The notes beneath the pieces are model-generated. The model had not been told where the DNA came from, did no database searches, and saw only the letters and a program-made list of their open reading frames with translations. A stretch of 64,000 bases of DNA from Jatrophihabitans_A lederbergiae (GTDB lineage: Bacteria > Actinomycetota > Actinomycetes > Mycobacteriales > Jatrophihabitantaceae). Position numbers and translations under genes: made by a program. Where the stretch lies: NCBI RefSeq assembly GCF_031845305.1, contig NZ_JAVREH010000008.1, forward strand, positions 81,848 to 145,847, written 5' to 3'. Below are positions 49,925 to 59,198 of the stretch, piece after piece; the stretch's first letter is position 1, and each line of letters begins with the position of its first letter.

Positions 49925-50341
49925 CTAGTCAAGGCTGGCCACCACCTCGACCGGTTCTTCGGTGACGACACCGCCGAGAATCCGGTACGAGCGGAACTGG
50001 ACGGAGTCCTGGTCGGCGGTGGACACCAGGACGTAGTGCGCGTTGGGCTCGGAGGCGAAGGAGATGTCCGTCCGGGACGGGTACGCCTCGGTGGCGGTGT
50101 GCGAGTGGTAAATGATCACCGGCTCCTCGTCGGCGTCGTCCATCTCGCGCCAGACCTTGAGCTGCTCGGTGGAGTCGAAGCGGTAGAACGTCGGTGAGCG
50201 CTCGGCGTTCAGCATCTCGACCATCCGCACCGGGCGGTCGGAGCCCAGCGGCCCCGCAACCACGCCACACGCCTCGTCCGGGTGGTCCCGGCGGGCATGG
50301 CCGACGATCGCGTCGTAGGTCACCGTCGACAGTCTCAGCAC
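49925..50341 (-). CDS. mec: JAMM-type metalloprotease Mec
   Basis: A 138-residue MPN/JAB1 zinc protease. The metal site reads HSHTATEAYPSRTD (HxHx7Sx2D, about residues 79-92), with the catalytic glutamate early in the protein (DEACGVVAG). Mec+ in M. tuberculosis releases cysteine from the CysO-cysteine adduct; related JAMM proteins also trim C-terminal tails of sulfur carriers. The cysO start lies about 210 bases downstream; that gap shows no gene. Start ATG 50341. Confidence 0.92.
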   Translation of the reverse strand: MLRLSTVTYDAIVGHARRDHPDEACGVVAGPLGSDRPVRMVEMLNAERSPTFYRFDSTEQLKVWREMDDADEEPVIIYHSHTATEAYPSRTDISFASEPNAHYVLVSTADQDSVQFRSYRILGGVVTEEPVEVVASLD

Positions 50342-50392
50342 AATGGATCACGATATCGGGCGATGATCGGACGCCGCACCCCGCCTGGGCCG

Positions 50393-50845
50393 CTACTCCA
50401 TCACGTTCAGGATCAGGGTGTCCTGCACCGCGGTCAGCCAGGAATAGATGTTGACGGACGGGTCGGTCTCGTCCAGCTCGTTGTCGTCGGTGATCTCGAG
50501 CCGGGTTCCGAGCGCCAGCCTCAGGTCGTTGAGCACCCGCAGCCAGCGGTCGGCTGCCTCGGCGTCGAGTTCCAGCCGGCCGCCGCCCTCGGGCAGCTCG
50601 GCCCGGCAGGCCTGCAACCGGCCGCTGCGCTCGGTGCGCAGGTCGGACTCGACGAGTCCGCGATACTCCTCGGAGGCCTCGTCGTCGTCGGTGTAGCCGT
50701 CGGGATAGAGGCGTTGGATGACGGGATCGGCCGGGTCGGGTTCTTCCAGCAGCAGGCCGAAGTCATCGAGCATGGCCGCCAGCAGGTCGACCTCGGTCCC
50801 GGTCAGGTCGACCCGGATCAGCGCGCCCCTGCGACGGGCCTTCAC
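50393..50845 (-). CDS. DUF2017 protein
   Basis: A 150-residue acidic protein with the DUF2017 pattern: RVDLTGTEVDLLAAMLDDFGLLLEEPDPADPVIQRLYPDGYTDDDEASEEYRGLVESDLRTER (about residues 11-72), then LELDAEAADRWLRVLNDLRLALGTRLEI. Function unknown; it follows clpS in many actinobacteria (Rv1332 in M. tuberculosis). GTG 50845 overlaps the clpS stop by 4 bases, which fixes the start. Confidence 0.88.
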   Translation of the reverse strand: MKARRRGALIRVDLTGTEVDLLAAMLDDFGLLLEEPDPADPVIQRLYPDGYTDDDEASEEYRGLVESDLRTERSGRLQACRAELPEGGGRLELDAEAADRWLRVLNDLRLALGTRLEITDDNELDETDPSVNIYSWLTAVQDTLILNVME

Positions 50846-51147
50846 GAGTCGTGCTGGATGGTGGCCCAGAGGCCGTAGCCGTGCAGGGTGGCGGTGTCGC
50901 CTTCCATCCGCTCGCGCGGGCCGGAGGACACAACCGCCTTGCCCTTCTGGTGAACGTCGAGCATCAGCGCAGTCGCCTTGTCTTTGGGATAGCCGAACAC
51001 CTTCATCAGCACGTGCGTGACATAGGACATCAGGTTCACCGGGTCGTTCCACACCACGGTGACCCAGGGCCGGTCCGCGTCGGCGAGCTCGTCGCTCTGC
51101 TGCTCGGCGGTCGCCTCCCGCTGCGGAGTGATAGTCGGCGTGGACAT
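50842..51147 (-). CDS. clpS: ATP-dependent Clp protease adaptor ClpS
   Basis: A 101-residue adaptor delivering N-end-rule substrates to ClpC/ClpA. The core is visible as VTVVWNDPVNLMSYVTHVLMKVFGYPKDKATALMLDVHQKGKAVV (about residues 28-72), including the N-degron pocket residues in WNDP and the helix with H. A poorly conserved N-terminal arm of 25 residues precedes it. Start ATG 51147. Divergent from pncB. Confidence 0.93.
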   Translation of the reverse strand: MSTPTITPQREATAEQQSDELADADRPWVTVVWNDPVNLMSYVTHVLMKVFGYPKDKATALMLDVHQKGKAVVSSGPRERMEGDTATLHGYGLWATIQHDS

Positions 51148-51247
51148 AGGTCCATGGTGGCACGCCACCCGAGGACCAGTGGCACGCCACCCGATGACCG
51201 GTGGCCGCGACGTGTCGAGGACCGGCGGCTTCTGCAACGATCACAGG

Positions 51248-52528
51248 ATGGCCGACGAATCCTCCGCGCTGTTCACCGACCAGTACGAACTCACCATGCT
51301 CACCGCTGCCCTGGCCGACGGAACGGCCGGCCGCCGCTGCAGCTTCGAGGTCTTCGGGCGCCGGCTGCCCAACGGTCGCCGATACGGCGTGGTCGCCGGA
51401 GTGGCCCGGGTGCTGGACGCGGTTGCCGACTTCCGGTTCACCGGCACGCAGCTGGACGGGCTGCTCGCCGCGGACATCATCAACGCCCCGACCGCCGAGT
51501 TCCTGGCCGACTACCGGTTCACCGGCGACATCATCGGCTACGTCGAGGGCGAGCCGTACTTTCCGTACTCCCCCCTCCTCACGGTCACCGGCACCTTCGC
51601 CGAGGCGGTGCTGCTGGAGACGGTGGTGCTGTCGATCCTCAACCACGACTCCGCCGTTGCGGCGGCGGCGGCCCGGATGGTCAGCGCGGCAGGCGACCGC
51701 CCCATCATCGAGATGGGTTCTCGCCGGACGCACGAGGAGGCCGCGGTGGCCAGCGCCCGCGCCGCGTACCTGACCGGGTTCACCGCGACCTCGAACCTGG
51801 AGGCCGGGATGCGCTGGGGCATTCCGACGACCGGAACCTCGGCGCACGCCTTCACGCTGCTGCACGACACCGAACAGGCGGCGTTCGAGTCCCAGGTCGC
51901 CGCGATGGGCGTCGGCACCACGCTGCTGATCGACACCTACGACATCGGCCAGGGCATCGAGACCGCGGTGCGGGTCGCGGGTCCGAAGCTGGGCGCCATC
52001 CGGATCGACTCCGGCGACCTGGCCGCGGTCGCGCACCAGTCCCGCGCCCAGCTGGACGCCCTGGGCGCTATCGGAACGAAGATCGTGGTCAGCGGTGACC
52101 TGGACGAGTTCGCCATCGCCGCGCTGGCCGCCGCCCCGGTCGACAGCTACGGCGCCGGCACCGCGGTGGTCGTGGGGTCCGGGGTTCCGACGGCGGGCCT
52201 GGTCTACAAGCTGGTCGAGGTGGACGGCAGGCCAGTCACGAAGCGGAGCGAGAACAAGGGCAGCGTGGGCGGGCGGAAGCTGGCCTACCGGACGCACCGC
52301 GCCTCGGGTACGGCGACCGGTGAGCTCGCGGTCCAGGCCAGCGCCGGTCACCAGCCCTCGGACTCGGACCGGCTGCTGAGCGTGGATCTGATGCGCGAGG
52401 GGCAGCGCCTGTTCGACGCGAGCCTGGAGGAGTCCCGCGCCCACCACCAGGCCGCGATGGCGGTGCTGCCGTGGGAGGCGCTGAAGCTGTCCAAGGGCGA
52501 CCCCGGGCTCGACGTCAGCGTCAGCTGA
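51248..52528 (+). CDS. pncB: Nicotinate phosphoribosyltransferase
   Basis: A 426-residue enzyme of NAD salvage forming nicotinate mononucleotide. Visible: FTDQYELTMLTAALADG (residues about 8-24), CSFEVFGRRLPNGRRYGVVAGVARVLDAV, ETVVLSILNHDSAVA, EMGSRRTHEEAAVASARAAYLTGFTATSNLEAG and TLLIDTYDIGQGIETAV, SGDLDEFAIAAL. It is the PncB1-type found divergent from clpS, as in M. tuberculosis Rv1330c/Rv1331. Start ATG 51248. Confidence 0.94.
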   Translation: MADESSALFTDQYELTMLTAALADGTAGRRCSFEVFGRRLPNGRRYGVVAGVARVLDAVADFRFTGTQLDGLLAADIINAPTAEFLADYRFTGDIIGYVEGEPYFPYSPLLTVTGTFAEAVLLETVVLSILNHDSAVAAAAARMVSAAGDRPIIEMGSRRTHEEAAVASARAAYLTGFTATSNLEAGMRWGIPTTGTSAHAFTLLHDTEQAAFESQVAAMGVGTTLLIDTYDIGQGIETAVRVAGPKLGAIRIDSGDLAAVAHQSRAQLDALGAIGTKIVVSGDLDEFAIAALAAAPVDSYGAGTAVVVGSGVPTAGLVYKLVEVDGRPVTKRSENKGSVGGRKLAYRTHRASGTATGELAVQASAGHQPSDSDRLLSVDLMREGQRLFDASLEESRAHHQAAMAVLPWEALKLSKGDPGLDVSVS

Positions 52529-52567
52529 CAGACAGGCCACCGTCAGCGTCAGCGTCAGCTGACAGAC
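52513..52567. repeat. 21-bp direct repeat spanning the pncB stop
   Basis: A 21-bp sequence beginning CGTCAGCGTCAGCTGACAG occurs at 52513-52533, containing the pncB stop codon, and again at 52547-52567. Each copy includes the palindrome GTCAGCTGAC, which could form a small hairpin after the gene. Confidence 0.7.
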
Positions 52568-52607
52568 GGATCAGATAGACGGGCGGAGTGCGACCGAGCG
52601 GCCCCGA

Positions 52608-53489
52608 TCAGGCGGTGTAGTAGCCGGCCTCAAGATCCTCGAGCAGTGTCGGCCCGGTCGGTCGCCAGCCAACGAGGCGGCGCGTGATCTCGGAGGAGGC
52701 GGGCTGGTCACCGCCGAGGATCGCGCCGAAGACGCCCAGCTGCCCCGGGTCGACGGCCGCGGCGGGCAGACCGGTTTTGGCCGCGATGACCTCGGCGACG
52801 TCGCGCATGGGGACGCCCTCTTCGCCGACCGCGTGCAGGACGGAACCGGCAGGTGCCTGCTCCAGTGCTAGCAAGAACAGGCGAGCGGCGTCACTGCGGT
52901 GGACGGCCGGCCAACGGTTGGAACCGTCTTCCACATAGGCGGCCGTCCCCAGCTGGCGGTCGAGGCCGACGAGCATGGCGATGAGGCCGTTATGATCGCC
53001 GTCGCCGTGGACGGTACGGGGCATCCGCACCAGACCCGAGCGGATACCCCGGTGAGACAGGGCGAGCACCGCGGTCGCGGTCCTGGCCCGCGCCCCAGCC
53101 GGACCGGCAGGATCCAGATCGTCGTCCTCCGTGGCGAGCCGTCCGAAAAGAATCGGGGTGCCGGACGCCGCGATGAACGCCTTTCCCGTGCCTTGGTAGG
53201 CGTCGCCGATTTTGTTGATCAGCTCGACCTCGTTGTCGACGGTTCCCTCGAATTCGGAGAAGTCCAGCGTGAAGGCCAGGTGGGCCACGGCATCGACCTT
53301 TCCCGCCTCCGACACGATGAGGTCGTGGTCCTGCATGTCTCCTCGCACCGCAGTACCGCCGGCGGCAACGATCTTCTTCGTGGAAGCTTCGGAGCGGGCG
53401 AGGCCGAGCACCTCATGACCCGCGTTGACCAGTTCTCTCGTCAGAGCAGTCCCAATCCAGCCCGACGCACCGGTGATGAAAACGCGCAC
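52608..53489 (-). CDS. NAD(P)-dependent extended/atypical SDR oxidoreductase
   Basis: A 293-residue Rossmann protein: MRVFITGASGWIGTALTRELVNAGHEVLGLARS (residues 1-33) with the TGxxGxxG nucleotide motif, HLAFTLDFSEFEGTVDNEVELINKIGDAY, and a late RRLVGWRPTGPTLLEDLEAGYY typical of the SDR_a5-like NAD-dependent epimerase/dehydratase group. The usual YxxxK catalytic pair is not obvious. It is divergent from a TetR gene with paired operator-like dyads in between, so it is the likely regulated target. Confidence 0.85.
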   Translation of the reverse strand: MRVFITGASGWIGTALTRELVNAGHEVLGLARSEASTKKIVAAGGTAVRGDMQDHDLIVSEAGKVDAVAHLAFTLDFSEFEGTVDNEVELINKIGDAYQGTGKAFIAASGTPILFGRLATEDDDLDPAGPAGARARTATAVLALSHRGIRSGLVRMPRTVHGDGDHNGLIAMLVGLDRQLGTAAYVEDGSNRWPAVHRSDAARLFLLALEQAPAGSVLHAVGEEGVPMRDVAEVIAAKTGLPAAAVDPGQLGVFGAILGGDQPASSEITRRLVGWRPTGPTLLEDLEAGYYTA

Positions 53490-53505
53490 GATCTCTCTCC
53501 ATTGA

Positions 53506-53554
53506 TGATGTGACTCAGTATCATCACTCTACCTGATGTGACTGAGTTACATCA
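53506..53554. promoter_or_regulatory. Paired dyad operators between SDR and TetR genes
   Basis: Two near-identical imperfect palindromes lie at 53506-53526 and 53534-53554, each of the form TGATGTGACT(C/G)AGT..CATCA, starts 28 bases apart. Such duplicated dyads in a divergent promoter are typical TetR-family operators. Confidence 0.65.
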
Positions 53555-53568
53555 CGTAAGCTGACCGG

Positions 53569-54165
53569 ATGGGGCGATGGGAACCGGACGCACGCGGCCG
53601 ACTTCTTCGCGCCGCCCTCGAACTGTTCAGCGCACGCGGATACGAGGCCACGACGGCAGCTCAGATCGCTGAACACGCAGGCCTGACCAAGACCACCCTG
53701 TTTCGGCACTTCGCCGATAAGCGCGAGATCCTGTTTCAGGGACAGGAGCTGCTCATCACCCTCGCCACGGACGGAGTCGCAGGCGTTTGCCCGGACAGCA
53801 CACCCTTCGACCTGCTTCGCGCGGGGGTTCTTTCGCTCTGCACCCCGCACGGCACGGAACAACGAGAGATCGGGCGGCAGCTCGACGCACTCCTGTCCTC
53901 AAGCCCAGAACTACAAGAGCGCGCCCTCTTCAAGCGATCGACTATCACCGCCGCGCTTCGCGAAGCGCTCACCACTCGCCTAGACGATCCTCGGCAGGCC
54001 GGCGTCCTGGCGGATGTGGGCATCCGCGCCTACTACGAAGGCTTCGACTCCTGGGTCAGGTCGAGCGACGACGGACCTCTGGCTGATGTTGTCAACCGCG
54101 AGCTTCAGGCCTACGAAGCGTCCCTGATCACCCTCTCGGACGCGCAGCCCGCCCCTTTCGCCTGA
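53569..54165 (+). CDS. TetR-family transcriptional regulator
   Basis: A 198-residue repressor. The N-terminal HTH reads RGRLLRAALELFSARGYEATTAAQIAEHAGLTKTTLFRHFADKREILFQG (residues about 10-59). The C-terminal ligand domain is not informative. It is divergent from an SDR gene, with two operator-like dyads between them, so autoregulation and control of the SDR gene are likely. Inducer unknown. Confidence 0.88.
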   Translation: MGRWEPDARGRLLRAALELFSARGYEATTAAQIAEHAGLTKTTLFRHFADKREILFQGQELLITLATDGVAGVCPDSTPFDLLRAGVLSLCTPHGTEQREIGRQLDALLSSSPELQERALFKRSTITAALREALTTRLDDPRQAGVLADVGIRAYYEGFDSWVRSSDDGPLADVVNRELQAYEASLITLSDAQPAPFA

Positions 54166-54249
54166 GGCACTGTCATGGTGATCACCCGACCGCTTCGGCG
54201 AGTCGACTGCTCGGCCTGAGCCGGGCAAACACGCAGCGCCGCGTGACGT

Positions 54250-55494
54250 TCAACGTACAACGACCGCGCCGTCGGCAACCTCGCTGTTCGCGACGTCGTT
54301 GTCGTCGAGCTGGCTGTCCGCGACCTCGATGTCGGAGCGCGGGATTCCGAGGATGTACAGCACCGCATCCAGGAAGGGCTGGTTGACCGACACCTCGGCG
54401 TTCGCGCGCAGGGCGGCCTTGGCGTTGAAGGCGATGCCCAGGCCGGCCGCGCGCAACATGTCGATGTCGTTGGCGCCGTCGCCGATGGCCACCGTCTGAG
54501 CCAGCGGTACGCCGAACTGCTCGGCGTACCGACGCAGCGCCGAGGCCTTGCCCGCGCGGTCCACCACGTCGCCGATAACTCGTCCGGTGAGCCGGCCGTC
54601 CCGAACCTCAAGGACGTTGGCCGCGGCGAAATCCAGTCCGAGCTCATCGACGAACCGGTCGGTGAGAGCAGTGAAGCCCCCGGACACCACGCCGACGGTG
54701 TAGCCGAGTCGCTTCAGCGTCCGCACCAGGGTCCGGGCGCCGGGGGTCAACACCAGGGCGTCGCGCACTCGCTCGACGTCGGCCACCGGCAGTCCGGCTA
54801 GCAGTTCGACCCGGGCGGTGAGGGACTCCGCGAAGTCCAGTGACCCGCCCATCGCCCCCGCGGTGATCGCCGTTACCTCGTCCAGCACTCCGGCGCAGCG
54901 CGCCAGCTCGTCGATGCCCTCGCCTTGCACCAGCGTCGAGTCCACATCAAGCACGACCAGCCGCTTCGCGCGCCGGGCAAGGCCTGCCGCCTCGACGGCG
55001 ATGTCCAGCCCGGTCTCGGCAGCGGCTCGGGCCAGCGCCTCGCGAAGCGCCTCCTCGTCGGCGTCCCCCACGATCAGGTCGAGGCTGGACACCGGAAAGA
55101 CCGACAGCTGGGTGACCGAGTCGATGTTGCCGCCGACGGCTGCGATCCGTTGGGCGACATCAGCCACGGCTCCCGGACGAAGTGGGTGACCGAGCAGGAT
55201 GACATGCAGCTTGGACCGGTGCCGGGCCGGCACGGTGTCGACGGCGGATGCCTCGGTGACGACCAGTTCGTGCTCCATGCCGAGCGCGCCGCAGGCGGTC
55301 CGCAGCGAGCGGCGGAGCGGGGCGGGATCGCCTCGCAGCGACAGCACGACGCCGAGGATCAGCCGCTCCCGGATGACCACCTGCTCGACGTCGATCACGT
55401 CGGCGTCATGCGCGGCGAGCGCCCCGAACAGGGCGGCGGTCACTCCCGGGCGGTCGCGGCCGGTGACCGTGATCAGCACGTTGAGAGGTTGCAT
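54250..55494 (-). CDS. serB: Phosphoserine phosphatase with N-terminal ACT domains
   Basis: A 414-residue HAD phosphatase, last step of serine synthesis. Two ACT-like regions (residues about 1-80, VLITVTGRDRPGVTAALF; and about 95-170, KLHVILLGHPLRPGAVADVAQRIAAVGGNID) precede the HAD domain: LVVLDVDSTLVQGEGIDELA (DxDxT, about 184-203), VGVVSGGFTALTDRFVDELGL, and IGDGANDIDMLRAAGLGIAFNAK. The length and ACT pair match SerB2 of mycobacteria. Serine feedback through ACT is expected. Start ATG 55494. Confidence 0.94.
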   Translation of the reverse strand: MQPLNVLITVTGRDRPGVTAALFGALAAHDADVIDVEQVVIRERLILGVVLSLRGDPAPLRRSLRTACGALGMEHELVVTEASAVDTVPARHRSKLHVILLGHPLRPGAVADVAQRIAAVGGNIDSVTQLSVFPVSSLDLIVGDADEEALREALARAAAETGLDIAVEAAGLARRAKRLVVLDVDSTLVQGEGIDELARCAGVLDEVTAITAGAMGGSLDFAESLTARVELLAGLPVADVERVRDALVLTPGARTLVRTLKRLGYTVGVVSGGFTALTDRFVDELGLDFAAANVLEVRDGRLTGRVIGDVVDRAGKASALRRYAEQFGVPLAQTVAIGDGANDIDMLRAAGLGIAFNAKAALRANAEVSVNQPFLDAVLYILGIPRSDIEVADSQLDDNDVANSEVADGAVVVR

Positions 55495-55540
55495 GGCTGC
55501 GGCCGTCAGCAACCGCGGACGGCGGCCGACGATGCCAGTT

Positions 55541-57358
55541 CTATGCCTGACCGCCCGGCTGAGGGTCGCGCTCGCCCTGACGCGCGCTATCCGTGCCGAT
55601 GACGTTGCTACCGACACCGGCCGCGATCCGGTGCTTCTTGTCGGCGTGCGCCTCACGTTCCAGTTGCGGGATGAGGTGCGGGTAGTGGGCCTCGAAGGCC
55701 GGGCGCTCGGAGCGAATGCGGGGCATCGAGGTGAAGTTGTGCCGCGGTGGCGGGCAGGACGTTGCCCATTCGAGGGAGTTGCCGTGGCCCCACGGGTCAT
55801 CGGCCAGCGCGACCTCGCCGTAACGGTAGGACTTGTAGACGTTGTAGAGGAACGGCAGCATCGAGGCGCCGAGGATGAACGAGCCGATCGTCGAGATGGT
55901 GTTCAGCGTCGTGAAGCCGTCGGTGGGCAGGTAGTCGGCGTAGCGGCGAGGCATGCCCTCGTCACCGAGCCAGTGCTGCACCAGGAACGTCATGTGGAAC
56001 CCGAAGAAGGTCAGCCAGAAGTGCAGCTTGCCCAGGCGCTCGTCCATGTAGCGGCCGGTGAACTTCGGAAACCAGAAGTAGATGCCGGCGTAGGCGGCGA
56101 ACACGATCGTCCCGAAGAGCACGTAGTGGAAGTGCGCTACCACGAAGTAGGTGTCGGACACGTGGAAGTCCAGCGGCGGGCTGGCAAGCAGCACGCCGGT
56201 CAAGCCACCGAACAGGAAGGTCACCAGGAAGCCGATGGAGAACAGCATCGGCGACTCGTAGGTGATCGAGCCTCGCCACAGCGTGCCGATCCAGTTGAAG
56301 AACTTCAGGCCGGTGGGCACCGCGATCAGGAAGGACATGAACGAGAAGAACGGCAGTAGCACCGCGCCGGTGGCGAACATGTGATGCGCCCAGACCGTAA
56401 GCGACAGCGCGCCGATCGAGAGGGTGGCAAGCACCAGGCCCTTGTAACCGAACAGCGGCTTGCGGGCGAACACCGGGAAGATCTCGGAGACCACGCCGAA
56501 GAACGGCAGCGCGAGGATGTAGACCTCTGGGTGACCGAAGAACCAGAACAGGTGTTGCCAGAGGATCGGTCCGCCGTTGGCAGCGGTAAAGACCTGCGCG
56601 CCGAGGTGGCGGTCGGCCCACAGCACCAGCAGCGCGGCGGTGAGAATCGGAAACGCCAGCAGCACGAGCAGCGAGGTCACCAGGATGTTCCAGGTGAAGA
56701 TCGGCATCCGGAACATCGTCATGCCAGGCGCGCGCAGCGTGATCACCGTGGTGACCATGTTGACGCCACCGAGGATGGTGCCCAGGCCCGAAAGCGCCAG
56801 GCCGAGAATCCAGAGGTCCATGCCCGTCGACGGCGAGTTGACCGCGTCGCTGAGGGGCGTGTAGAACGTCCAGCCGACGTCAGCGGCACCGCCGGGCGTC
56901 GCGAAGCCGAGGCACGCGACCGTGGCGCCGAACAGATAGAGCCAGTACGAGAAGGCGTTCAGCCGGGGAAAGGCGACGTCCGGAGCGCCGATCTGCAGCG
57001 GCAGCACCAGGTTGGCGAAGGCGAAGACGCTGGGCGTCGCGAAGAACAGCAGCATGATCGTGCCGTGCATGGTGAAGAGCTGGTTGTACTGCTCCGGCGT
57101 GAGGAACTGCATGCCCGGACGGGCCAGCTCGGCGCGCATGACCAGCGCGAGCAGACCGCCGATCATGAAGAAGGTGAACGAGGTCACCATGTACATCCGG
57201 CCGATCAGCTTGTGGTCGGTCGTCCGCAGCAGCTGCAGGAACAGCGAGCCCTTGGCGATCGGTGACGCCGGGAAGGGTCGGGTGATGATCGGCGACGGCT
57301 CGAGGTCGAGAGGGTTGCCCGCCGCGGTTGTTTCTGCGGCGTCTGCAGTCGTGGTCAA
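55541..57358 (-). CDS. ctaD: Cytochrome c oxidase subunit I
   Basis: A 605-residue heme-copper oxidase subunit with twelve helices. Heme and copper ligands are visible: LFTMHGTIMLLFF (His to heme a), WQHLFWFFGHPEVYILALPFFG (CuB His and cross-linked Tyr), VWAHHMFATG (CuB His pair) and VVAHFHYVLFGTIVF (heme a3 and a His). A polar C-terminal extension of about 40 residues follows helix 12. I start at TTG 57358 because GGAGG lies 5 bases upstream and gives MTTTADAAETTAAG; no ATG or GTG fits. Other oxidase subunits are not in the window, as is usual in actinobacteria. Confidence 0.95.
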   Translation of the reverse strand: MTTTADAAETTAAGNPLDLEPSPIITRPFPASPIAKGSLFLQLLRTTDHKLIGRMYMVTSFTFFMIGGLLALVMRAELARPGMQFLTPEQYNQLFTMHGTIMLLFFATPSVFAFANLVLPLQIGAPDVAFPRLNAFSYWLYLFGATVACLGFATPGGAADVGWTFYTPLSDAVNSPSTGMDLWILGLALSGLGTILGGVNMVTTVITLRAPGMTMFRMPIFTWNILVTSLLVLLAFPILTAALLVLWADRHLGAQVFTAANGGPILWQHLFWFFGHPEVYILALPFFGVVSEIFPVFARKPLFGYKGLVLATLSIGALSLTVWAHHMFATGAVLLPFFSFMSFLIAVPTGLKFFNWIGTLWRGSITYESPMLFSIGFLVTFLFGGLTGVLLASPPLDFHVSDTYFVVAHFHYVLFGTIVFAAYAGIYFWFPKFTGRYMDERLGKLHFWLTFFGFHMTFLVQHWLGDEGMPRRYADYLPTDGFTTLNTISTIGSFILGASMLPFLYNVYKSYRYGEVALADDPWGHGNSLEWATSCPPPRHNFTSMPRIRSERPAFEAHYPHLIPQLEREAHADKKHRIAAGVGSNVIGTDSARQGERDPQPGGQA

Positions 57359-57490
57359 GCGAGCCTCCGGTCCCAAAACAAGCTGAAGAGGTCCCGGCGA
57401 CATGGACGCGGTCGCCGAAGCCCTCTGCGGACGAGGATAGCTACCGGTTCTCGGCGCGGCAGCACCGACCCGGCGGGCTAAGTTGGCGTC

Positions 57491-57946
57491 ATGGCATCGA
57501 TCCATGGTCCCCGCGAGCTCGTCGACCTCATCGCAACCCGGCACGCCGGGGTGCTCACGACGCTGAAATCCGACGGGCGCCCGCAGCTGTCCAACGTCAC
57601 GTACGCCTTCTACCCCGAGCCGGGTGATCCGGCGGCCGGCCTGATCCGGGTCTCGATCACGGCTGACCGCGCGAAGTACAAGAACTTGCTGCGCGACCCC
57701 CGCGCCAGCCTGCACGTGACGACGGATGATTTCTGGGCGTACGCGGTCGCCGAGGCCCAGGCGGATCTGAGTCCGGTCGCTACCGACCCCGCCGACGCCA
57801 CCGTGGACGAGCTGGTGCGGCTGTACCGCGACGTCCAGGGCGAGCATCCGGAGTGGGATGAGTACCGGCGCGTGATGGTGAGCGACCGGCGAGTGGTGCT
57901 ACGGCTGCCGATCGAACGGGTGTACGGGATGCCGCCGCGCGGCTGA
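57491..57946 (+). CDS. PPOX-class F420-dependent oxidoreductase
   Basis: A 151-residue split-barrel flavin/F420-binding protein. Visible: LVDLIATRHAGVLTTLKSDGRPQLSNVTYAFY (residues 10-41), IRVSITADRAKYKNLLRDPRASLHVTTDDFWAYAVAEAQADL and YRRVMVSDRRVVLRLPIERVYG. This is the pattern of TIGR03618-type F420-dependent reductases. Its neighbour is F420-dependent glucose-6-phosphate dehydrogenase, which supplies reduced F420. Substrate unknown. Divergent from ctaD. Confidence 0.88.
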   Translation: MASIHGPRELVDLIATRHAGVLTTLKSDGRPQLSNVTYAFYPEPGDPAAGLIRVSITADRAKYKNLLRDPRASLHVTTDDFWAYAVAEAQADLSPVATDPADATVDELVRLYRDVQGEHPEWDEYRRVMVSDRRVVLRLPIERVYGMPPRG

Positions 57947-58060
57947 ACCGCCCCGCAGCTGAGCCGCCCCGATACTGGGGGCGGCTGAAATGAGAGGCTG
58001 GAGGCCGAGCGCCGACAGCGAGCGCGGTTTCTGCACCCGAAGCAGGAAGGGCATCAGAGC

Positions 58061-59065
58061 ATGAGCTTGACAATCGGCTACAAGGCATCCGCGGAGCAGT
58101 TCGGCCCCCGGCAGCTGCTCGACTACGCGGTGCAGGCCGAAGAGGTCGGTCTGGATAGTGTGACCATCTCCGATCATTTTCAGCCGTGGCAGCACGACGG
58201 CGGCCACGCCCCGTTCTCGCTGTCCTGGCTGGCGGCCGTGGGCGAGCGCACCTCGCGGGTCCAGCTCGGCACCAGTGTGATGACGCCGACGTTCCGCTAC
58301 AACCCGGCGGTGGTCGCCCAGGCCTTCGGCACCCTGGCGTGCCTGTACCCGAACCGGATCATGCTCGGCATCGGCACCGGCGAGGCGCTGAACGAGGTGG
58401 CGGTGGCCCGGCTCGAGTGGCCGGACTTCAAGGAGCGGTTCGCGCGGCTGCGGGAGTCAGTCGAACTGATCCGCACGCTGTGGAGCCAGGAGCGCGTCAC
58501 CTTCGACGGCGAGTATTACCAGACCTCGGACGCGACGGTGTACGACCGTCCGGACGAGGGTGTGCCGATCTACGTCGCTGCGGGCGGTCCGCTGGTCGCC
58601 AGGTACGCCGGCCGAGTGGGTGACGGCTTCATCTGCACCTCGGGCAAGGGCCGTGAGCTGTACGAGGACAAGCTGATGCCCGCCGTGGACGAGGGCCTGG
58701 CCCAGTCCGGACGGGACCGCTCGCAGCTGGACCGCATGATCGAGATCAAGCTGTCCTTCGATCCCGATCTGGACCAGGCGCGGGAGAACACGCGGTTCTG
58801 GGCGCCGCTGTCGCTGACCGCGGAGCAGAAGCACGGCCTGCACGACCCGGTCGAGATGCAGGCGGCCGGGGCTGCGCTGCCGATCGAGCAGGTCGCCAGC
58901 CGCTGGATCGTCACCAACGATCCGCAGGAAGCACTGGAGGCGATCAAGCCGTACGTGGACTTCGGGTTCAACCACCTGGTGTTCCACGGCCCGGGCCATG
59001 ACCAGTCCCGGTTCCTGACGTCGTTCAGCGAACAGGTCGTGCCACTGCTGCGCGAACTCGGCTGA
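58061..59065 (+). CDS. fgd: F420-dependent glucose-6-phosphate dehydrogenase
   Basis: A 334-residue luciferase-like enzyme oxidising glucose-6-phosphate and reducing F420. Near-identical blocks to mycobacterial Fgd1: LGYKASAEQFGPRQLL-like opening (TIGYKASAEQFGPRQL), SDHFQPWQHDGGHAPFSLSWLAAVGERTSRVQLGTSVMTPTFRYNPAVVAQAF with the catalytic His, GIGTGEALNE, YVAAGGPLVARYAGRVGDGFICTSGKG and NTRFWAPLSLTAEQKHG. Start ATG 58061. This is strong evidence for F420 biochemistry in the host. Confidence 0.95.
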   Translation: MSLTIGYKASAEQFGPRQLLDYAVQAEEVGLDSVTISDHFQPWQHDGGHAPFSLSWLAAVGERTSRVQLGTSVMTPTFRYNPAVVAQAFGTLACLYPNRIMLGIGTGEALNEVAVARLEWPDFKERFARLRESVELIRTLWSQERVTFDGEYYQTSDATVYDRPDEGVPIYVAAGGPLVARYAGRVGDGFICTSGKGRELYEDKLMPAVDEGLAQSGRDRSQLDRMIEIKLSFDPDLDQARENTRFWAPLSLTAEQKHGLHDPVEMQAAGAALPIEQVASRWIVTNDPQEALEAIKPYVDFGFNHLVFHGPGHDQSRFLTSFSEQVVPLLRELG

Positions 59066-59198
59066 GCACCGTTACAGAGGTCTCCGTACCGATCGACCCC
59101 CGCGGGGTGACCAAACCAGTTATGCTATTTTAGTGACGATACCGTCACGCAGAGTCACCAAGTGGTGGCCCTCGAATCGCTGACCGGTCAGGAACACC

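Noticed and set aside
50846..52098. Long overlapping frames opposite and within pncB
   Set aside because: Both are shadows; PncB motifs and the start at 51248 explain the coding.
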